In this document: piece by piece, positions 36,345 to 46,770 of the stretch
How positions within the stretch are numbered: the first letter of the stretch is position 1
How the letters are laid out: each line of letters starts with the position of its first letter
Origin: Gliomastix tumulicola
Taxonomy: Eukaryota > Ascomycota > Sordariomycetes > Hypocreales > Bionectriaceae
DNA: 64,000 nt
Direction of reading: 5' to 3'
NCBI GenBank assembly: GCA_001599755.1
Contig: BCHX01000005.1
Span: forward strand, 4,026,409-4,090,408
Notes under the pieces: model-generated
What the model saw: only the letters and a program-made list of their open reading frames with translations
What the model was told of the DNA's origin: nothing
Database searches by the model: none
Made by a program: the position numbers and the translations under genes

Positions 36345-37671
36345 TTATGTGTACATGTATCGATAACAGAGCTCCCCAGCTTCCGTGTCCATAATATCTG
36401 CAACTGTCATATCCTTGTCCAAGCCAGCCAAGGGCAAGATATCAGTCAATGTGACGTTGTGGATGTCCCCTTCGCCACCATAATCCGTCACTCTATTCTG
36501 CCTGTCTCGCATCTGCCACAGCCACCAGACACGATCCAGCTGTGAGTGATGCAAGTAAAAGATGGGATCTGCGAGCATTAGCCATTTGCCAAAGCGTAGC
36601 TTCCATTTAGAAGGGAGACCTACCGTTCGGCGCCGTAAAGCTGGTGAAGTCACCCCTAATCCCACCAGGAATGATGTCGTGAGGCCCCCGCTCCAGCGCG
36701 AGGAAGAACTCCTCGTAGCTTTCAGAGCTCATGACATCTTCCAGAACAGTAGGGCTCAGGTATCTCCCGAACCAGTCGTCCTCGTCAAACCAGCGGGACA
36801 GGCAGTGCGGGTCGAAGTTGACACCATACCACTGCGGGTTGAGGTTCTTGAGCGGTGAGTCGGTCACGCAGTGGGCGCTGTTATGCACGGGTGCGTTTGG
36901 ATCGCCGTCGCCGCCGAAACCGAGCTTGCTGTCGAAGATGGGCGAGCTTGGGGGGTCTTCCCAGTCGAGACTCCAGTCCCAGAATCTGGTGGCGTCCGTC
37001 AGCTGGCTGATCATTCTTAAGGCGTGTTGATCACTTACGGAAGCGCCCCTTGATAGTCGCACTTCTCTCGTAGGGTCTTTTCGTATACCCAGATGAATCG
37101 TCTATGCCACGTCAAGAAAGGCGCCTTGCCGTGGTCTGGAAGCCAAAGTGTTAGTATGAAAGGACAGGTCCACGTTGTCTTCAGGGCCAAGGGAGAGGGA
37201 CATACTGCTGTGGGCGACCAGGTTATGAACCCAGGAGAAGTCATCATATAATGTCCCATTCTTCCCCATCATCGAAGGCGAGTCGATGAAGCATTGCACT
37301 GCGTCCAGATACGCTTTCTTCTCCTCGTCTGCCAGGCTACGCCACTCTCTTCTGAAATATGGCTCCGTGCAGCTCTCCGTCTCGAGCTTGCTAGGCGGTG
37401 CCAAAGGCGTCGATACTGGTATTGGGGACAACTGAGTACCGTGGTCGTACCCTGTGACGAATCCGAGCCCGAAGATCAGAGACACGCCGACGATGGCGGC
37501 GCAGATGAGACCGACGAGCCTGGGCCACGATCGGGATGCCCTGCGGGACGGGGTCGGAGATGTGGCTAGAAGTTTCTCTTCTTCGGCGAGGTCCAATTCG
37601 GAAGGGTCATCGTTAATAGAAACCCGTTCGTACTCGGCTGAGCGTGCTTGGGGAGACATAGTAGGCTTCAT
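36345..37671 (-). CDS. Membrane-anchored short tyrosinase-like copper oxidase
   Basis: Four exons: 37,671-37,206, 37,135-37,039, 36,985-36,624 and 36,568-36,345 (introns 70, 53 and 55 bp), 382 aa. The N-terminus is cytosolic and acidic, followed by one transmembrane segment (about residues 52-75), so a type II membrane or lumenal/extracellular enzyme is likely. The tyrosinase domain has CuA histidines H149 (WVH), H157 (HGKAPF) and H166 (WHR), and PFWDW at 188-192. CuB shows GPHDIIP with H290 and DPIFYLHH with H315/H316, then LDRVWWLWQ. The position four residues after H290, usually the second CuB histidine, is Pro294. Known relatives oxidise phenols or tyrosine residues, in pigment or in RiPP maturation; there is no adjacent UstY-like or precursor gene to point to a RiPP. 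Enzyme activity is uncertain because of P294. Confidence 0.9.
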
Positions 37672-38974
37672 CTTGGGCCGCGGCTGGCGCCTGTGCCACC
37701 ACTGCAGTGCTTCCCTCGATGCTAAAAGGGAGGGAAAGCAACAAGCAAAGAAGAGTGAATGGAATATGGGAATGGGGCGTCAGGGAATGTGACTCTGGGA
37801 ATGGAAGGAGCAGAAAGTGACGAGACAGCCGACGGCTATCCAGCTCCAGGACGAAGAAGCGAACTTGAAGGAGACGATGGTCCGCGTCTGGTGCCGGTTG
37901 TAGCTTCCGAGGCCAACTTAATCTACAAACGTAAATGTTCCATATACAACGCGGGAGTACGAGGAGGGGCTAAGGAGTCTAGTCCCGCCGGATTCAAAAC
38001 AGCAGGGGTGACTGGCGACCTGAAGCGCGAAACGGTTTCGAAACAATAGATAGCACGGGAAGCATGCCTTCAATAATACTCGAGAACACTATTCTCGTGT
38101 CTCTCTCGCAGTTGATCATCTTTGTTGCTTCATTGTCAAGTTCGTCAAGAAGAACGGCTCGTGAACAGTGTAGCTCGTGAGCAGGAAGAGAGGCTGCATG
38201 TCACCCTACGCGATATCCCTAAATTCCGCATTGGTTCCGATCCGCGTAATATTCTGGATATTGACATACGACCAAGCCTTCCATGCAGCTCTCCCCGCCA
38301 CCACATGACCTATCGGGCGTCTCCCATATCCAGACGTCCCAAGAAGAGCGCAGTGATGACAGCAAATTTGGGGGCGCAATCCCCACGCTTTCCCCTGCTC
38401 ATCCCGGAAGCGTCAACGCCCCTTGTCCCCTGCTGGGCTTTCTCTCCGCCCAATCAGGTCGGATCGGCGGCACCACCTCCGTCTCAAGATATGCGTGCCT
38501 ATCAGATCGCAGCCTCATATGCTCGCCAGCCGGGGGGCTTGGGGGACGTGCTTGGGACTGCCAATGCTTCGCAATCTATGATGCTGAGATGTCAAGGCTC
38601 TAGACCTGTCGCGAACGGAGGCATTTCTTGAACATCATTTCCAAGAGTGGTCTGTGATGTCTGATTGGTGGCATTTCAGTCTGGGGTGGCTTGACAACGG
38701 CATCGTGAGTTGTTAGATTCGGCCTCGCCTAGACTTGGGAGCAGTCTAGGTCATGAGCAGGACTTTGAAAGTCTTGGTCTCTGTCTCTGGTAGTTGAAGA
38801 ATATCGTAGTCTTGGAAAGCATAAATGCTCAAGCACGGTCGTCCTGAAGTCCTGCTTCTCTCCTTGTCAGAGACAGCATCTCCAATAGTAACAGCAGTTA
38901 GATCTTCTCCAGCCCTCCTTGTCAACCCTCCCGCGCCAGAAACAGCCAAAGATCAGCGTCTCTCGCCGATCATC
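37672..38974. other. Divergent intergenic region, tyrosinase and AA9 genes
   Basis: 1.3 kb without a convincing gene between two genes transcribed away from each other. Open frames here (for example 38,122-38,631 plus) lack motifs. Likely regulatory for both genes. Confidence 0.5.
38530..38686 (+). promoter_or_regulatory. Possible CreA-type repressor sites upstream of the AA9 gene
   Basis: CCGGGG at 38,530-38,535 and CTGGGG at 38,681-38,686 fit SYGGRG, the CreA consensus for carbon catabolite repression of cellulase and LPMO genes. A TATA-like CATAAATG lies at about 38,819. Such six-base matches arise often by chance. Confidence 0.2.
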
Positions 38975-39992
38975 ATGAAGATCTCTGCCGTCGTTCTCGG
39001 CGCCCTGGCCGCCCAGGGTGTTTCTGCCCACTACTTTTTCGATGCCAACATCATCAACGGTGCTACGACCTCGTCGTTCCAGTATATCCGCGACTTCACG
39101 CGTGCGACGCGCTACAACCCCATCAAGTTCTCGTCCAACCCGCCCGCGGACATCCGCGACGGCTCCTACGCTGATGGGCCTGATATTCGCTGCAACCAGG
39201 GAGCTTTCTCCAAGGCCGGCAACACTCAGGTGCTGACTGTCAACGCTGGCTCTGAGGTCCGCGTCCGCCTTGGTGTTGGCGCGACCATGCAGCACCCAGG
39301 TTAGTATCCCCGACTCTTTTTGATCAACGGAAGACTTTCTCAGGCTGACACGATCGACCAGGTCCCGCTCTTGTCTACTTGTCCCGGGCTCCCAATGACA
39401 ACGTCAAGGCCTATGATGGCTCTGGCGACTGGTTCAAGATCAAGCAAGAGGGTGTCTGCAACTCCGGCGGCGACTTCACCACCAATGCCTGGTGCAGCTG
39501 GGACCGCAACTGGATCTCTGCCACGATCCCCAAGGACACTCCGAACGGGGAGTATCTCTTCCGCGCGGAGCACATCGGTCCGTGACTCCCCTTCCTCTCC
39601 CACTCTATCTTCCAACCAAACTGACAAAGACCCCAGGCATCCACCGCTCCCACGTCAACCAGCCCGAGCACTACGTCTCCTGCGTCCAGATCAAGGTCGT
39701 CAACGGCGGCTCCGGCAGCCCCGGTCCCATGGTCAAGTTCCCCGGCGCCTACAAGGCCACCGATGCCTACGCCACCTTCAGCATCTACGGCGGCCACAAG
39801 AGCTTCCCCTTCCCCGGCCCGGCTGTCTGGTCCGGCAGCGGCAGCGGCGGCAACCCGACCAACCCGACTAACCCTACACCTGGCTGCGCGGCTCTCTACG
39901 GGCAGTGCGGTGGGAGTGGCTGGACCGGTGCTACCTGCTGTGCTTCGGGAAGCTGCAAGGTTTCCAACGAGTGGTACTCTCAGTGTCTCTAG
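38975..39992 (+). CDS. AA9 lytic polysaccharide monooxygenase with CBM1
   Basis: Three exons: 38,975-39,299, 39,362-39,577 and 39,637-39,992 (introns 62 and 59 bp), 298 aa. Residues 1-18 (MKISAVVLGALAAQGVSA) are a signal peptide; cleavage leaves His19, the N-terminal copper ligand of the histidine brace. The second ligand is H107 in ATMQHPGPA, and the axial Tyr is in EHYVSCVQIKV. A Gly/Ser/Asn-Pro-Thr linker (about 241-262) leads to a fungal cellulose-binding CBM1 (CAALYGQCGGSGWTG ... NEWYSQCL) with its conserved Cys and aromatics. The secreted enzyme oxidatively cleaves cellulose. At the position two before the axial Tyr, where many AA9 have Gln (QFY), this one has Glu. The ATG was chosen because it places the histidine exactly after the signal peptide. 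Confidence 0.95.
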
Positions 39993-41833
39993 GCACCTTT
40001 GTCTAAAGGTGGTTGGGAGAAACGGGTCGTGAGTGAAAGCCCTATCATAGATGTGGGAATCCCCTGGACGGTTTCGACAGGATTCACGCTCTATGTGCAG
40101 AGGTGCTGCAGTACTATGAAGTGCTAGTGTGGGAGATCACAAGTGAAGACGGGGTATAGAGCCTATACTTCGGCCTGAACAAGATGCATCCTCCATTCTC
40201 AATACAAATTAGCTATGAAATACTCGTGGCCTTTGGATACTTAACTATCATTGTTATGAGCCCGTCGTTGTTTAAACGGTCGAGATGTGGGTGACAGCGG
40301 CTCTTTTACGGCAAAGCATGCCAGCTCCTAGTGATTGTCACTGCAGATCCACACAGCTTGTCAGTCCTTCTAGCTGACACGGAGGGACTCGAATTTCCCC
40401 AAATAATACCCCGTTAAACAGTCCAGCAGAGCGGCTACGATATCATCTGTCAATATGCATAACATAGAGACATGGGCGCCACCAGGAGCCACGAGCGTGG
40501 AAAAAGAAGCCCTTCTGTACAGGGTAGCATCACCCGTCACAGCGGAGGAAGCTGACGATGCCGAGGATTCCGCTGAGCGAAGCCAGAGGAGCCCGAGAAG
40601 CCAGAGGAGCCAGAGGAGGCAGCGGACGCTAGGAGCTTTGCAAAATGGACACTAAAGTGGAAACGAGGGACACCCCGCGGCACATCTCAGCAGGTCAGAT
40701 GCTTAGCAATCCCAGCCTACAACTCTAACGCTAACTTTGTCAGAGCTCGGACTCGCTGGTGCTTACTGCCTTCGCTGAGAGGATCTGCTTCGTATCTCTG
40801 TTTGGGACGAATCCCTCGTGCGTGAGAGTGCCGAGGATGGTGAAGGAGGAGGTGGGAGAACGGCAATGAGGAAGCTCGCGTCGGGCGTTTCCCGTGCTGG
40901 ATATGCCCGTAATCAACCGCCTTACTGTAACTAGCCTCAGGGGGGCTTTCCTATGGCGCCATGTGCCTCATCTCTTTGTCAACCTACCACCCACGGGGGG
41001 CCGTCCTCGGCACATGAAATTTCCCAAGCCAGTTCTGACCAACAGCGCCAAAAGTGCCAAAAGTGCATCCCCAGCCCCGACATCTCCGCGCGATCGTCGC
41101 ATCTCGCCTCCCAACTCTCGTCTATCGAAGCCCAACCTGCGAGACACAGCTACATTAGTGAACCGAGACTGATGAGATGTGATAAACTTGTGATAACGTA
41201 CCACGGACATGGGGAGCTTGGAACCTGGAACCTGGGCGCAACGGCCTCGCATGCAATGCACTGTCCCGTCCCAGTTTACCAGGAACAGGGCCGCCCGCGC
41301 GCGTGCCGAAAGGCGCAGTTTCCGAGCGGACGAGACCCATCGAATTGGATTTAATGCCACCGCCACATGCACACCCCTGGCCGCTCTCAAATCTCGGTGA
41401 ATGAGCCCATGTCGCTGTTGGTCCAGCAACGGCGCGGTCTCAGGCCATTCCAGGGGACCTCACAGAGGCACAGGACGACAGAGAACCACTACAAAGAAGG
41501 GCATGAATGCTACTAGACCAGCCCGGGACCCTGTCGGTCTCCGTCGCGCGCGGGTATGACTGATATGAGGCGCTCGCCAGATTGGCCAATGGCTCGCTTG
41601 CCCAAATCTCGGACCCCTCGGGAGCACGCACGCGGAGCTGGGTGAGAGCTACAGCTGCAAGGATTGGGGTGAAGGAGGGAGGGGCGTGGAAATGACTCGT
41701 AGCTATTCGTTAAAAGGGCTTTGTTCCCGGCGCGGTCACCCTTCTCCCCCAGCTTCTTCTCCCCCTCTGCTGACAGCAATAGCTATAGCTATCTATCCCC
41801 AAGCTACGCACACAACCACCACTCCTCCTCAGC
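39993..41833. other. Gene-free intergenic stretch, 1.8 kb
   Basis: No convincing gene. Imperfect AGCCAGAGGAGC-type short tandem repeats lie near 40,575-40,625 and a doubled GCCAAAAGT at about 41,045-41,065. The right end is a pyrimidine-rich leader of the next gene (from about 41,730). Confidence 0.5.
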
Positions 41834-43009
41834 ATGTCCGACTCGCACACCGCCGTCGTCCTGGGCGCGTCCCTCTCGGGCCTGCCGCTCGCCCACTGGC
41901 TCGTCAAGCACGGCGCCCCGTCCAACAAGAAGCTCAAGGTCGTGCTCGTCGCGCCCAACACGCACTTCTACTGGAACCTGGCGTCCGTCCGCGGCATCCT
42001 GCCCGACCAGGTCCCCGACGACCAGCTCTTCTACCCGATCGCGCCGACCTTCCAGAACTACCCGGCCAAGGACCGCTTCGAGCACATCGTCGGCAAGGCC
42101 ACGGCGCTCGACCCTACCGCGCGCAACATCAAGGTCCAGACGGCCGAGGGCACCGAGCGCGAGATTACATACGACACCCTCATCATCGCGACGGGCGCGG
42201 CCTTCCGCGGCGACCTGCCCTTCAAGAACCTCGAGAGCACCGACGCCACCAAGGCCAGCCTGCACGCGATGCAGGCCGCCATCAAGGACGCCAAGTCCAT
42301 CGTCGTCGCGGGCGCGGGCCACACCGGCTCCGAGATCGCGGGCGAGCTCGGCGAGACGTACGCCATCAAGGGCCTGAAGGAGATCACCGTCATCGCGGAG
42401 AGCAGCCTTCCCCTCGCGACGCCCGCGACGCCCAGCGTCCGCCAGGCCCTCGCGGCGTCCCTTAAGGGCTTCAAGATCAAGGTCATCACCTCGGCGCGCG
42501 TGTCGACCGTCTCCGACGGCGCCGACGGCAAGGGCAAGGTCCTCGAGGTGACCAAGGAGGACGGCACCAAGGAGACCATCAACACGGACGTGTACATCCC
42601 GGCCTTTGGCGTCGTGCCCAACTCGCAGTTCGCGCCCAAGGAGCTGCTCGACTCGGCCGGCTACTTCAAGCAGACCGACGAGCTCAAGGTCGAGGGCCAC
42701 GACAACATCTTTGTCGTCGGCGACGTCGGCAACCTGCAGCCCGCCACCGCCAAGACCATCGAGGAGCAGCTGGCGCACCTGGCCAAGGCGCTGCCCGCCC
42801 ATCTCGCCGGCCAGAAGCTGCCGCCGTACAAGATCGACACCAAGGTCATGTTCGCCGTGTCGCTGGGCAGGAACGGCGGCATCGGGCAGCTGGGCACCTT
42901 CAAGCTGTTCAGCATGGTGGTCAAGTACGCCAAGGCCAAGCACCTCGGTACTGACTACGCCGGTGACTATGCGGCGGGCAAGCGGACGATCCAGATCAAG
43001 AGCTGGTAA
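41834..43009 (+). CDS. AIF/AMID-like FAD-dependent oxidoreductase
   Basis: A single exon, 391 aa, starting at an ATG preceded by a CT-rich leader. It is a two-dinucleotide-domain pyridine nucleotide-disulfide oxidoreductase. The FAD-binding start is VVLGASLSGLPLA (about 8-20), TLIIATGAAF marks the ATG motif, VVAGAGHTGSEIAGE (about 157-171) is the NAD(P)H-binding Rossmann motif, and NIFVVGDVGN binds the FAD ribityl chain. It lacks redox-active CxxC. The closest known group is the apoptosis-inducing factor 2/AMID/NDE-like family in fungi, which oxidise NAD(P)H and are linked to cell death or redox balance. No mitochondrial presequence is evident. Third codon positions are almost all G or C, far more than in neighbours, which suggests high expression. 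Exact reaction unknown. Confidence 0.9.
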   Translation: MSDSHTAVVLGASLSGLPLAHWLVKHGAPSNKKLKVVLVAPNTHFYWNLASVRGILPDQVPDDQLFYPIAPTFQNYPAKDRFEHIVGKATALDPTARNIKVQTAEGTEREITYDTLIIATGAAFRGDLPFKNLESTDATKASLHAMQAAIKDAKSIVVAGAGHTGSEIAGELGETYAIKGLKEITVIAESSLPLATPATPSVRQALAASLKGFKIKVITSARVSTVSDGADGKGKVLEVTKEDGTKETINTDVYIPAFGVVPNSQFAPKELLDSAGYFKQTDELKVEGHDNIFVVGDVGNLQPATAKTIEEQLAHLAKALPAHLAGQKLPPYKIDTKVMFAVSLGRNGGIGQLGTFKLFSMVVKYAKAKHLGTDYAGDYAAGKRTIQIKSW

Positions 43010-43222
43010 GAGGAGCAGCAGACGATGGATGGGATGGATGATGATCGATGAACAGCCAGCGTGTATTGAGATTGGAATTCTGGGTGCTTTTGCATCGCGC
43101 GGGATGTAATGTATGTAGTAGACGCGGTCTATGGTAGCGAATCCCAAAACAAGATACCCCTAAGAATGCCTCAACGACATGGTCCATATGCTTTTTTACT
43201 CGTGATCTTACATCTTCTCGTC

Positions 43223-43831
43223 CTACACCATGCCGAGTGCAGCTGCGACACCGAGGCCAGCAACAACCAAATTCACAGCTACACCTGCACTCGCAGCGCC
43301 CTCGTCATCTCCTCCATCCGCCGACGGAGCACTGCTCTCCAGCAGACTCACGCCCGCCGTCACCGTAACGTTCGCATACATATCCTTCAGCCCCTCCCGC
43401 ACATACTCCTCCACCTCCCCGTCCTTCTCCCTCAGACACGCCAGCCGGTTCTGCTCCTCCTCGATCGCGCACGCATAGCTCGCGCCGTCATCCTCGTTCG
43501 TCGTGTTGTACCCTGAGGGACCGTACGTGAAGGAGATGTGCGAGATGCCCGTCCAGGTCGGATGGTAGCCGTAGTCGGCGGCAAACGTCGTCGCGTCGGT
43601 GTCGCGGTCGACGTCGACGATGCTGGCGTACCACTCCATGACGGGGAAGCGCCGGTCGAGGAGCTCCATGCCCATGATGGGCACCGTCACGGTCGTCCTG
43701 GGGCCGGTGGCGGTGGGCGTGTATGTTGGCCTCAAGGTGTCGAGGCGCGTGAGCGTGGGGAGGTCTGTGAGCTCCTGGGCGGCAGCGAGGGCCGCGAGGA
43801 GGAGTAACGACAGCGCCATCCTCGTTTGCAT
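43223..43831 (-). CDS. Small secreted, probably GPI-anchored protein (202 aa)
   Basis: One exon from ATG at 43,831. The N-terminal MQTRMALSLLLLAALAAAQ is a signal peptide cut before or after Gln19. The body has N-glycosylation sequons (NTT, NVT), one Cys pair (YACAIEEEQNRLACLRE) and a T/P-rich start. A small-residue region SAPSADGGDDEGAASAG is followed by a hydrophobic tail, as in GPI-anchored proteins. This layout is common in fungal cell-surface proteins of unknown function. It ends 213 bp from the convergent oxidoreductase gene. Confidence 0.8.
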   Translation of the reverse strand: MQTRMALSLLLLAALAAAQELTDLPTLTRLDTLRPTYTPTATGPRTTVTVPIMGMELLDRRFPVMEWYASIVDVDRDTDATTFAADYGYHPTWTGISHISFTYGPSGYNTTNEDDGASYACAIEEEQNRLACLREKDGEVEEYVREGLKDMYANVTVTAGVSLLESSAPSADGGDDEGAASAGVAVNLVVAGLGVAAALGMV

Positions 43832-44732
43832 CGAGGGACTTGTATGTCTAGTGATGCGCAGAGAGCTGGGGTTCGGGAAACATGGCGATGTCGAAGCGCG
43901 TGGGCAGACATATGTAGCAACGGCCTCTTGGAGAGCCGGTCAGCACAGGCCAGCATGCAATTTTCTGACGGAGACATTCACTTAAATCCCGGAGCTGCTC
44001 GGCGTTTCAGGCGCCTCAGCCCTACGATGGTTTCTCGCGAGACGAGACGAAGATGTGCCCCTTCATCCCGGTTCTCGTGTCACGCCCCAAGCCTTGCGCT
44101 ACCGTCGCTGTTTTATTCTTCTCCCTTCATGGCGCATATTTGGAGATTAAAGAGGCATCCCATCAACACGAATGAGGAAGTGTGTGTAAGAATTGGGCAT
44201 GAAATGGACCTGACAGCCAAGCCTCAGTCGCGTATTCCCAGGGATCACCCCCCTGTCTCTGTCAGGCTTAGGCGCCGCCGTTCCAAGTGGACGCCCAGGC
44301 TATCGTCAGCTCAAGTCGGCGATTGAGGGAACTCGGGAAGACTCATGACTTTGGCCTTGACGGAGTGTAAGCGCCCAACATGGCTCTGAGCGATTCTGGG
44401 ACGTCGCTGGAAGCTGGACCAGCCCTCTCATGTACTCTCCCCATGGACACATCCTCGTGGTGATAGACGCTGATAGCTGTGCCTCGTGCGGCGCATTTGC
44501 ATCATGATCAGCTAAATGATCACTCGAATGCCCCCGCTACCGTGGCATCGCCTCCATGGCGGAGAAATCTTGCTTTCATACTGCGCGTGTTCCTTGCAAC
44601 GATAGATAGACAGCGGCTTCATGGACCCCGGATGCTTCATTTACCTTGCGACCTTCCCAACTCCCCTGCGACGGTATTACTACGCGGTCTCGCTTGGTCA
44701 CGAACGGTGCAGACCTGCTCCCAGCAGCTCAG
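43832..44732. other. Divergent intergenic region
   Basis: Upstream of both the small GPI protein and the second HET gene. No gene or motif seen. Confidence 0.5.
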
Positions 44733-46511
44733 ATGAACCCCCCTCAGCCTAGTAACGCCTCCATGTATAAATATCTCGACCCGGCCAAACACCAAATCAG
44801 AATCCTACGTCTCCTGCCGGGAACACATCACGATGCCATCAAATGCATACTCTGGATCGCGGATCTCGACGATGACCCGGACTACGAGGCGCTGTCCTAC
44901 ACCTGGGGCGATCTCAACGGCAACCGCTCTACGATACGCGTGGACGGACACGCGGTGGACATCACGCTGAATCTCGAGGCTGCGCTGCGCCGCCTGCGAC
45001 GGGAGACGGAGCACCGCGATCTATGGGTTGACGCGCTGTGCATAAACCAGGCAGACGACAAGGAGAAGTCGCAGCAGGTGCGGCAGATGGGGCTCGTCTA
45101 CTCCAAGACGAGGCAGGCGACTGTGTGGCTAGGCGACTACGTCGAGAATGATGACGCCGGCGACGACAACAAAGATCCGCAGATCACCACGTTGACGCGC
45201 GATGAGGTCAGCCTGGCATTCAGGCTGGTCGAGTTTACGGCCTCCGGACAGCACGCTCCCGCCGGCGATGATAAGGAAGATCACGAGGACACCGGCAAGG
45301 CTGGGATGAACGCAGACGTCATGACAGTGGCCGCGCCCGCGCTGCAGAAGCTGATGCAGGTCTCGTGGTGGCAGCGCATCTGGACCGTCCAGGAGTTCAT
45401 CCTGCCCAGGCAGGCCATCATCCTATATGGCACCCAGCACATATCCAGGGCGACTATGATCCGCGGCTGCCAGGCGTCTCTGGGCCACTTCTTCGCCCGG
45501 TGCTGCAGTTATCCCGACCGCAGCCTGCGAAGCTATTGGGGCAGGATTGATGCCATCCGCTGCATCATGCGTAGCGGCAGATACGACGATTACACATTCT
45601 GGGAGGCGCTCAACATGTTCCGAGAGCGGGGGGCGTCGAATCCCAAGGACAGGCTGTATGCTTTGTTAGGCCTGGGCAGCGACATCCAGCCGGACTACGC
45701 TTTGTCTCTGGGGGACGTCTTTGCGGGCGCCGTTAGGACATCGATCGAGTCGACGGGCAATCTGCACTCCCTGCTGCGAACGGCCGAGGTGGTACGATCA
45801 CCAGAGGTGCCTCGATGGGCACCTGACTGGTGTGCCCAGCTCCCCGCCGCCACCTGGTACACGACGTCCATGCCGTGGTACTACCAGTACTGGTACTATG
45901 ACGCTGCGACGCGCACCAAGGCCAAGATGAGGCCGCCGCGCGACCGCTCCGAGCTGTGCCTGGAAGGCTTCTTCGTCGATCGAGTCCGAGCCGCGGTACC
46001 GGCCGCGTGGTGGGACGACGGCTTCAGGAGAAAGATCGCTGCCTGCCAGGCCCTCGCCGACGAGACCTCGGAGGAGCACGGGAACGCATACCCCCGCGGC
46101 GGCACCTACGACGACGCGTGGTGGCGAACGGCCGTCGCGGATATTGTGTACACGAGCGACGACAAGAACTACCTGCGGGCGAAGCCCGAGGACGAGGCGT
46201 CGTGCCGCGAGTACCTGAGTTCGGAGCGGACCAGCGATCTTGTGGGTTCGAGCCTGCAGCTGGTGGACAAGAGCTTCTTCGCGACGGAGACAGGGCTGCT
46301 GGGAGTATGTGCGGAGACGGTCGAGGTTGGGGATGTTGTTTCGGTGCTCTTAGGCGGCAGGATGCCGTTCGTACTACGGCCGAGGGGCGGGCGGGCGGAC
46401 GACGGGACGACGAAGAAGTACGAGTATGTCGGGGAGGCGTATGTGCACGGTATCATGGACGGGGAGGTCATCGAGGAGGAGCGCGCTCCGGTGTGGCTCA
46501 GCCTATGTTGA
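44733..46511 (+). CDS. HET-domain protein (592 aa)
   Basis: A single exon. ATG at 44,733 is the first in frame after a TTG-opened stretch; a second ATG at 44,763 gives the family-typical beginning MYKYLDPAK and may be the true start. The HET domain has DYEALSYTWGD (50-60), LWVDALCINQAD and WWQRIWTVQEF. The conserved C-terminal half has NPKDRLYALLGLG, and the end has GDVVSVLLGGRMPFVLRP, as in many stand-alone HET proteins. A 30-residue acidic insert lies between the second and third HET motifs. Role: candidate incompatibility or non-self recognition effector, usually triggered by a partner protein. No partner is next to it, but the large HET-TPR-repeat gene lies about 9 kb away. Confidence 0.9.
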   Translation: MNPPQPSNASMYKYLDPAKHQIRILRLLPGTHHDAIKCILWIADLDDDPDYEALSYTWGDLNGNRSTIRVDGHAVDITLNLEAALRRLRRETEHRDLWVDALCINQADDKEKSQQVRQMGLVYSKTRQATVWLGDYVENDDAGDDNKDPQITTLTRDEVSLAFRLVEFTASGQHAPAGDDKEDHEDTGKAGMNADVMTVAAPALQKLMQVSWWQRIWTVQEFILPRQAIILYGTQHISRATMIRGCQASLGHFFARCCSYPDRSLRSYWGRIDAIRCIMRSGRYDDYTFWEALNMFRERGASNPKDRLYALLGLGSDIQPDYALSLGDVFAGAVRTSIESTGNLHSLLRTAEVVRSPEVPRWAPDWCAQLPAATWYTTSMPWYYQYWYYDAATRTKAKMRPPRDRSELCLEGFFVDRVRAAVPAAWWDDGFRRKIAACQALADETSEEHGNAYPRGGTYDDAWWRTAVADIVYTSDDKNYLRAKPEDEASCREYLSSERTSDLVGSSLQLVDKSFFATETGLLGVCAETVEVGDVVSVLLGGRMPFVLRPRGGRADDGTTKKYEYVGEAYVHGIMDGEVIEEERAPVWLSLC

Positions 46512-46528
46512 TAGAAAGGCGGGAATCA

Positions 46529-46770
46529 ACTAGACTCTTGAGCTAGACGCAGGGATTCGAGAGCATGTATGTCGGCATCGTTTGTGCTTCGCAGCATCGC
46601 TTGTCGCCGCGTTCGACCTCGGATGGGATACGCCAGGCTGGTTACTCCGAGCATCCTGTCGCGAGGATCGTTCATGATGTTGCCAGACGTAGTCAAGAAT
46701 ATTCTCTCCAGCGCATCCAATGTATAGTCGTCTCGTTCCCAGTGGGAGTCGCGCAGAAGAAACGGATTCG
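46529..46770 (-). pseudogene. HET-protein relic, C-terminal conserved block
   Basis: On the minus strand directly after the HET gene and facing it, one frame reads DDYTLDALERIFLTT, then MNDPRDRMLGVTSLAYPI. This resembles the region after the HET domain in such proteins (ealn.fr....tdPrDriyalLGla; compare NPKDRLYALLGLG in the neighbour). No HET motifs could be joined upstream. It may be a fragment of a duplicated HET gene. Short match, so only moderate confidence. Confidence 0.35.

Noticed and set aside
40446..41400. Small genes between the AA9 and AMID-like genes
   Set aside because: Only short frames made by low-complexity GAGGAGCC-type repeats; no conserved feature.
41804..43147. 447-codon minus-strand frame opposite the AMID-like gene
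   Set aside because: Composition rich in D, L, V, G and R from antisense of extremely GC3-biased codons; the plus strand has clear FAD and NAD motifs.
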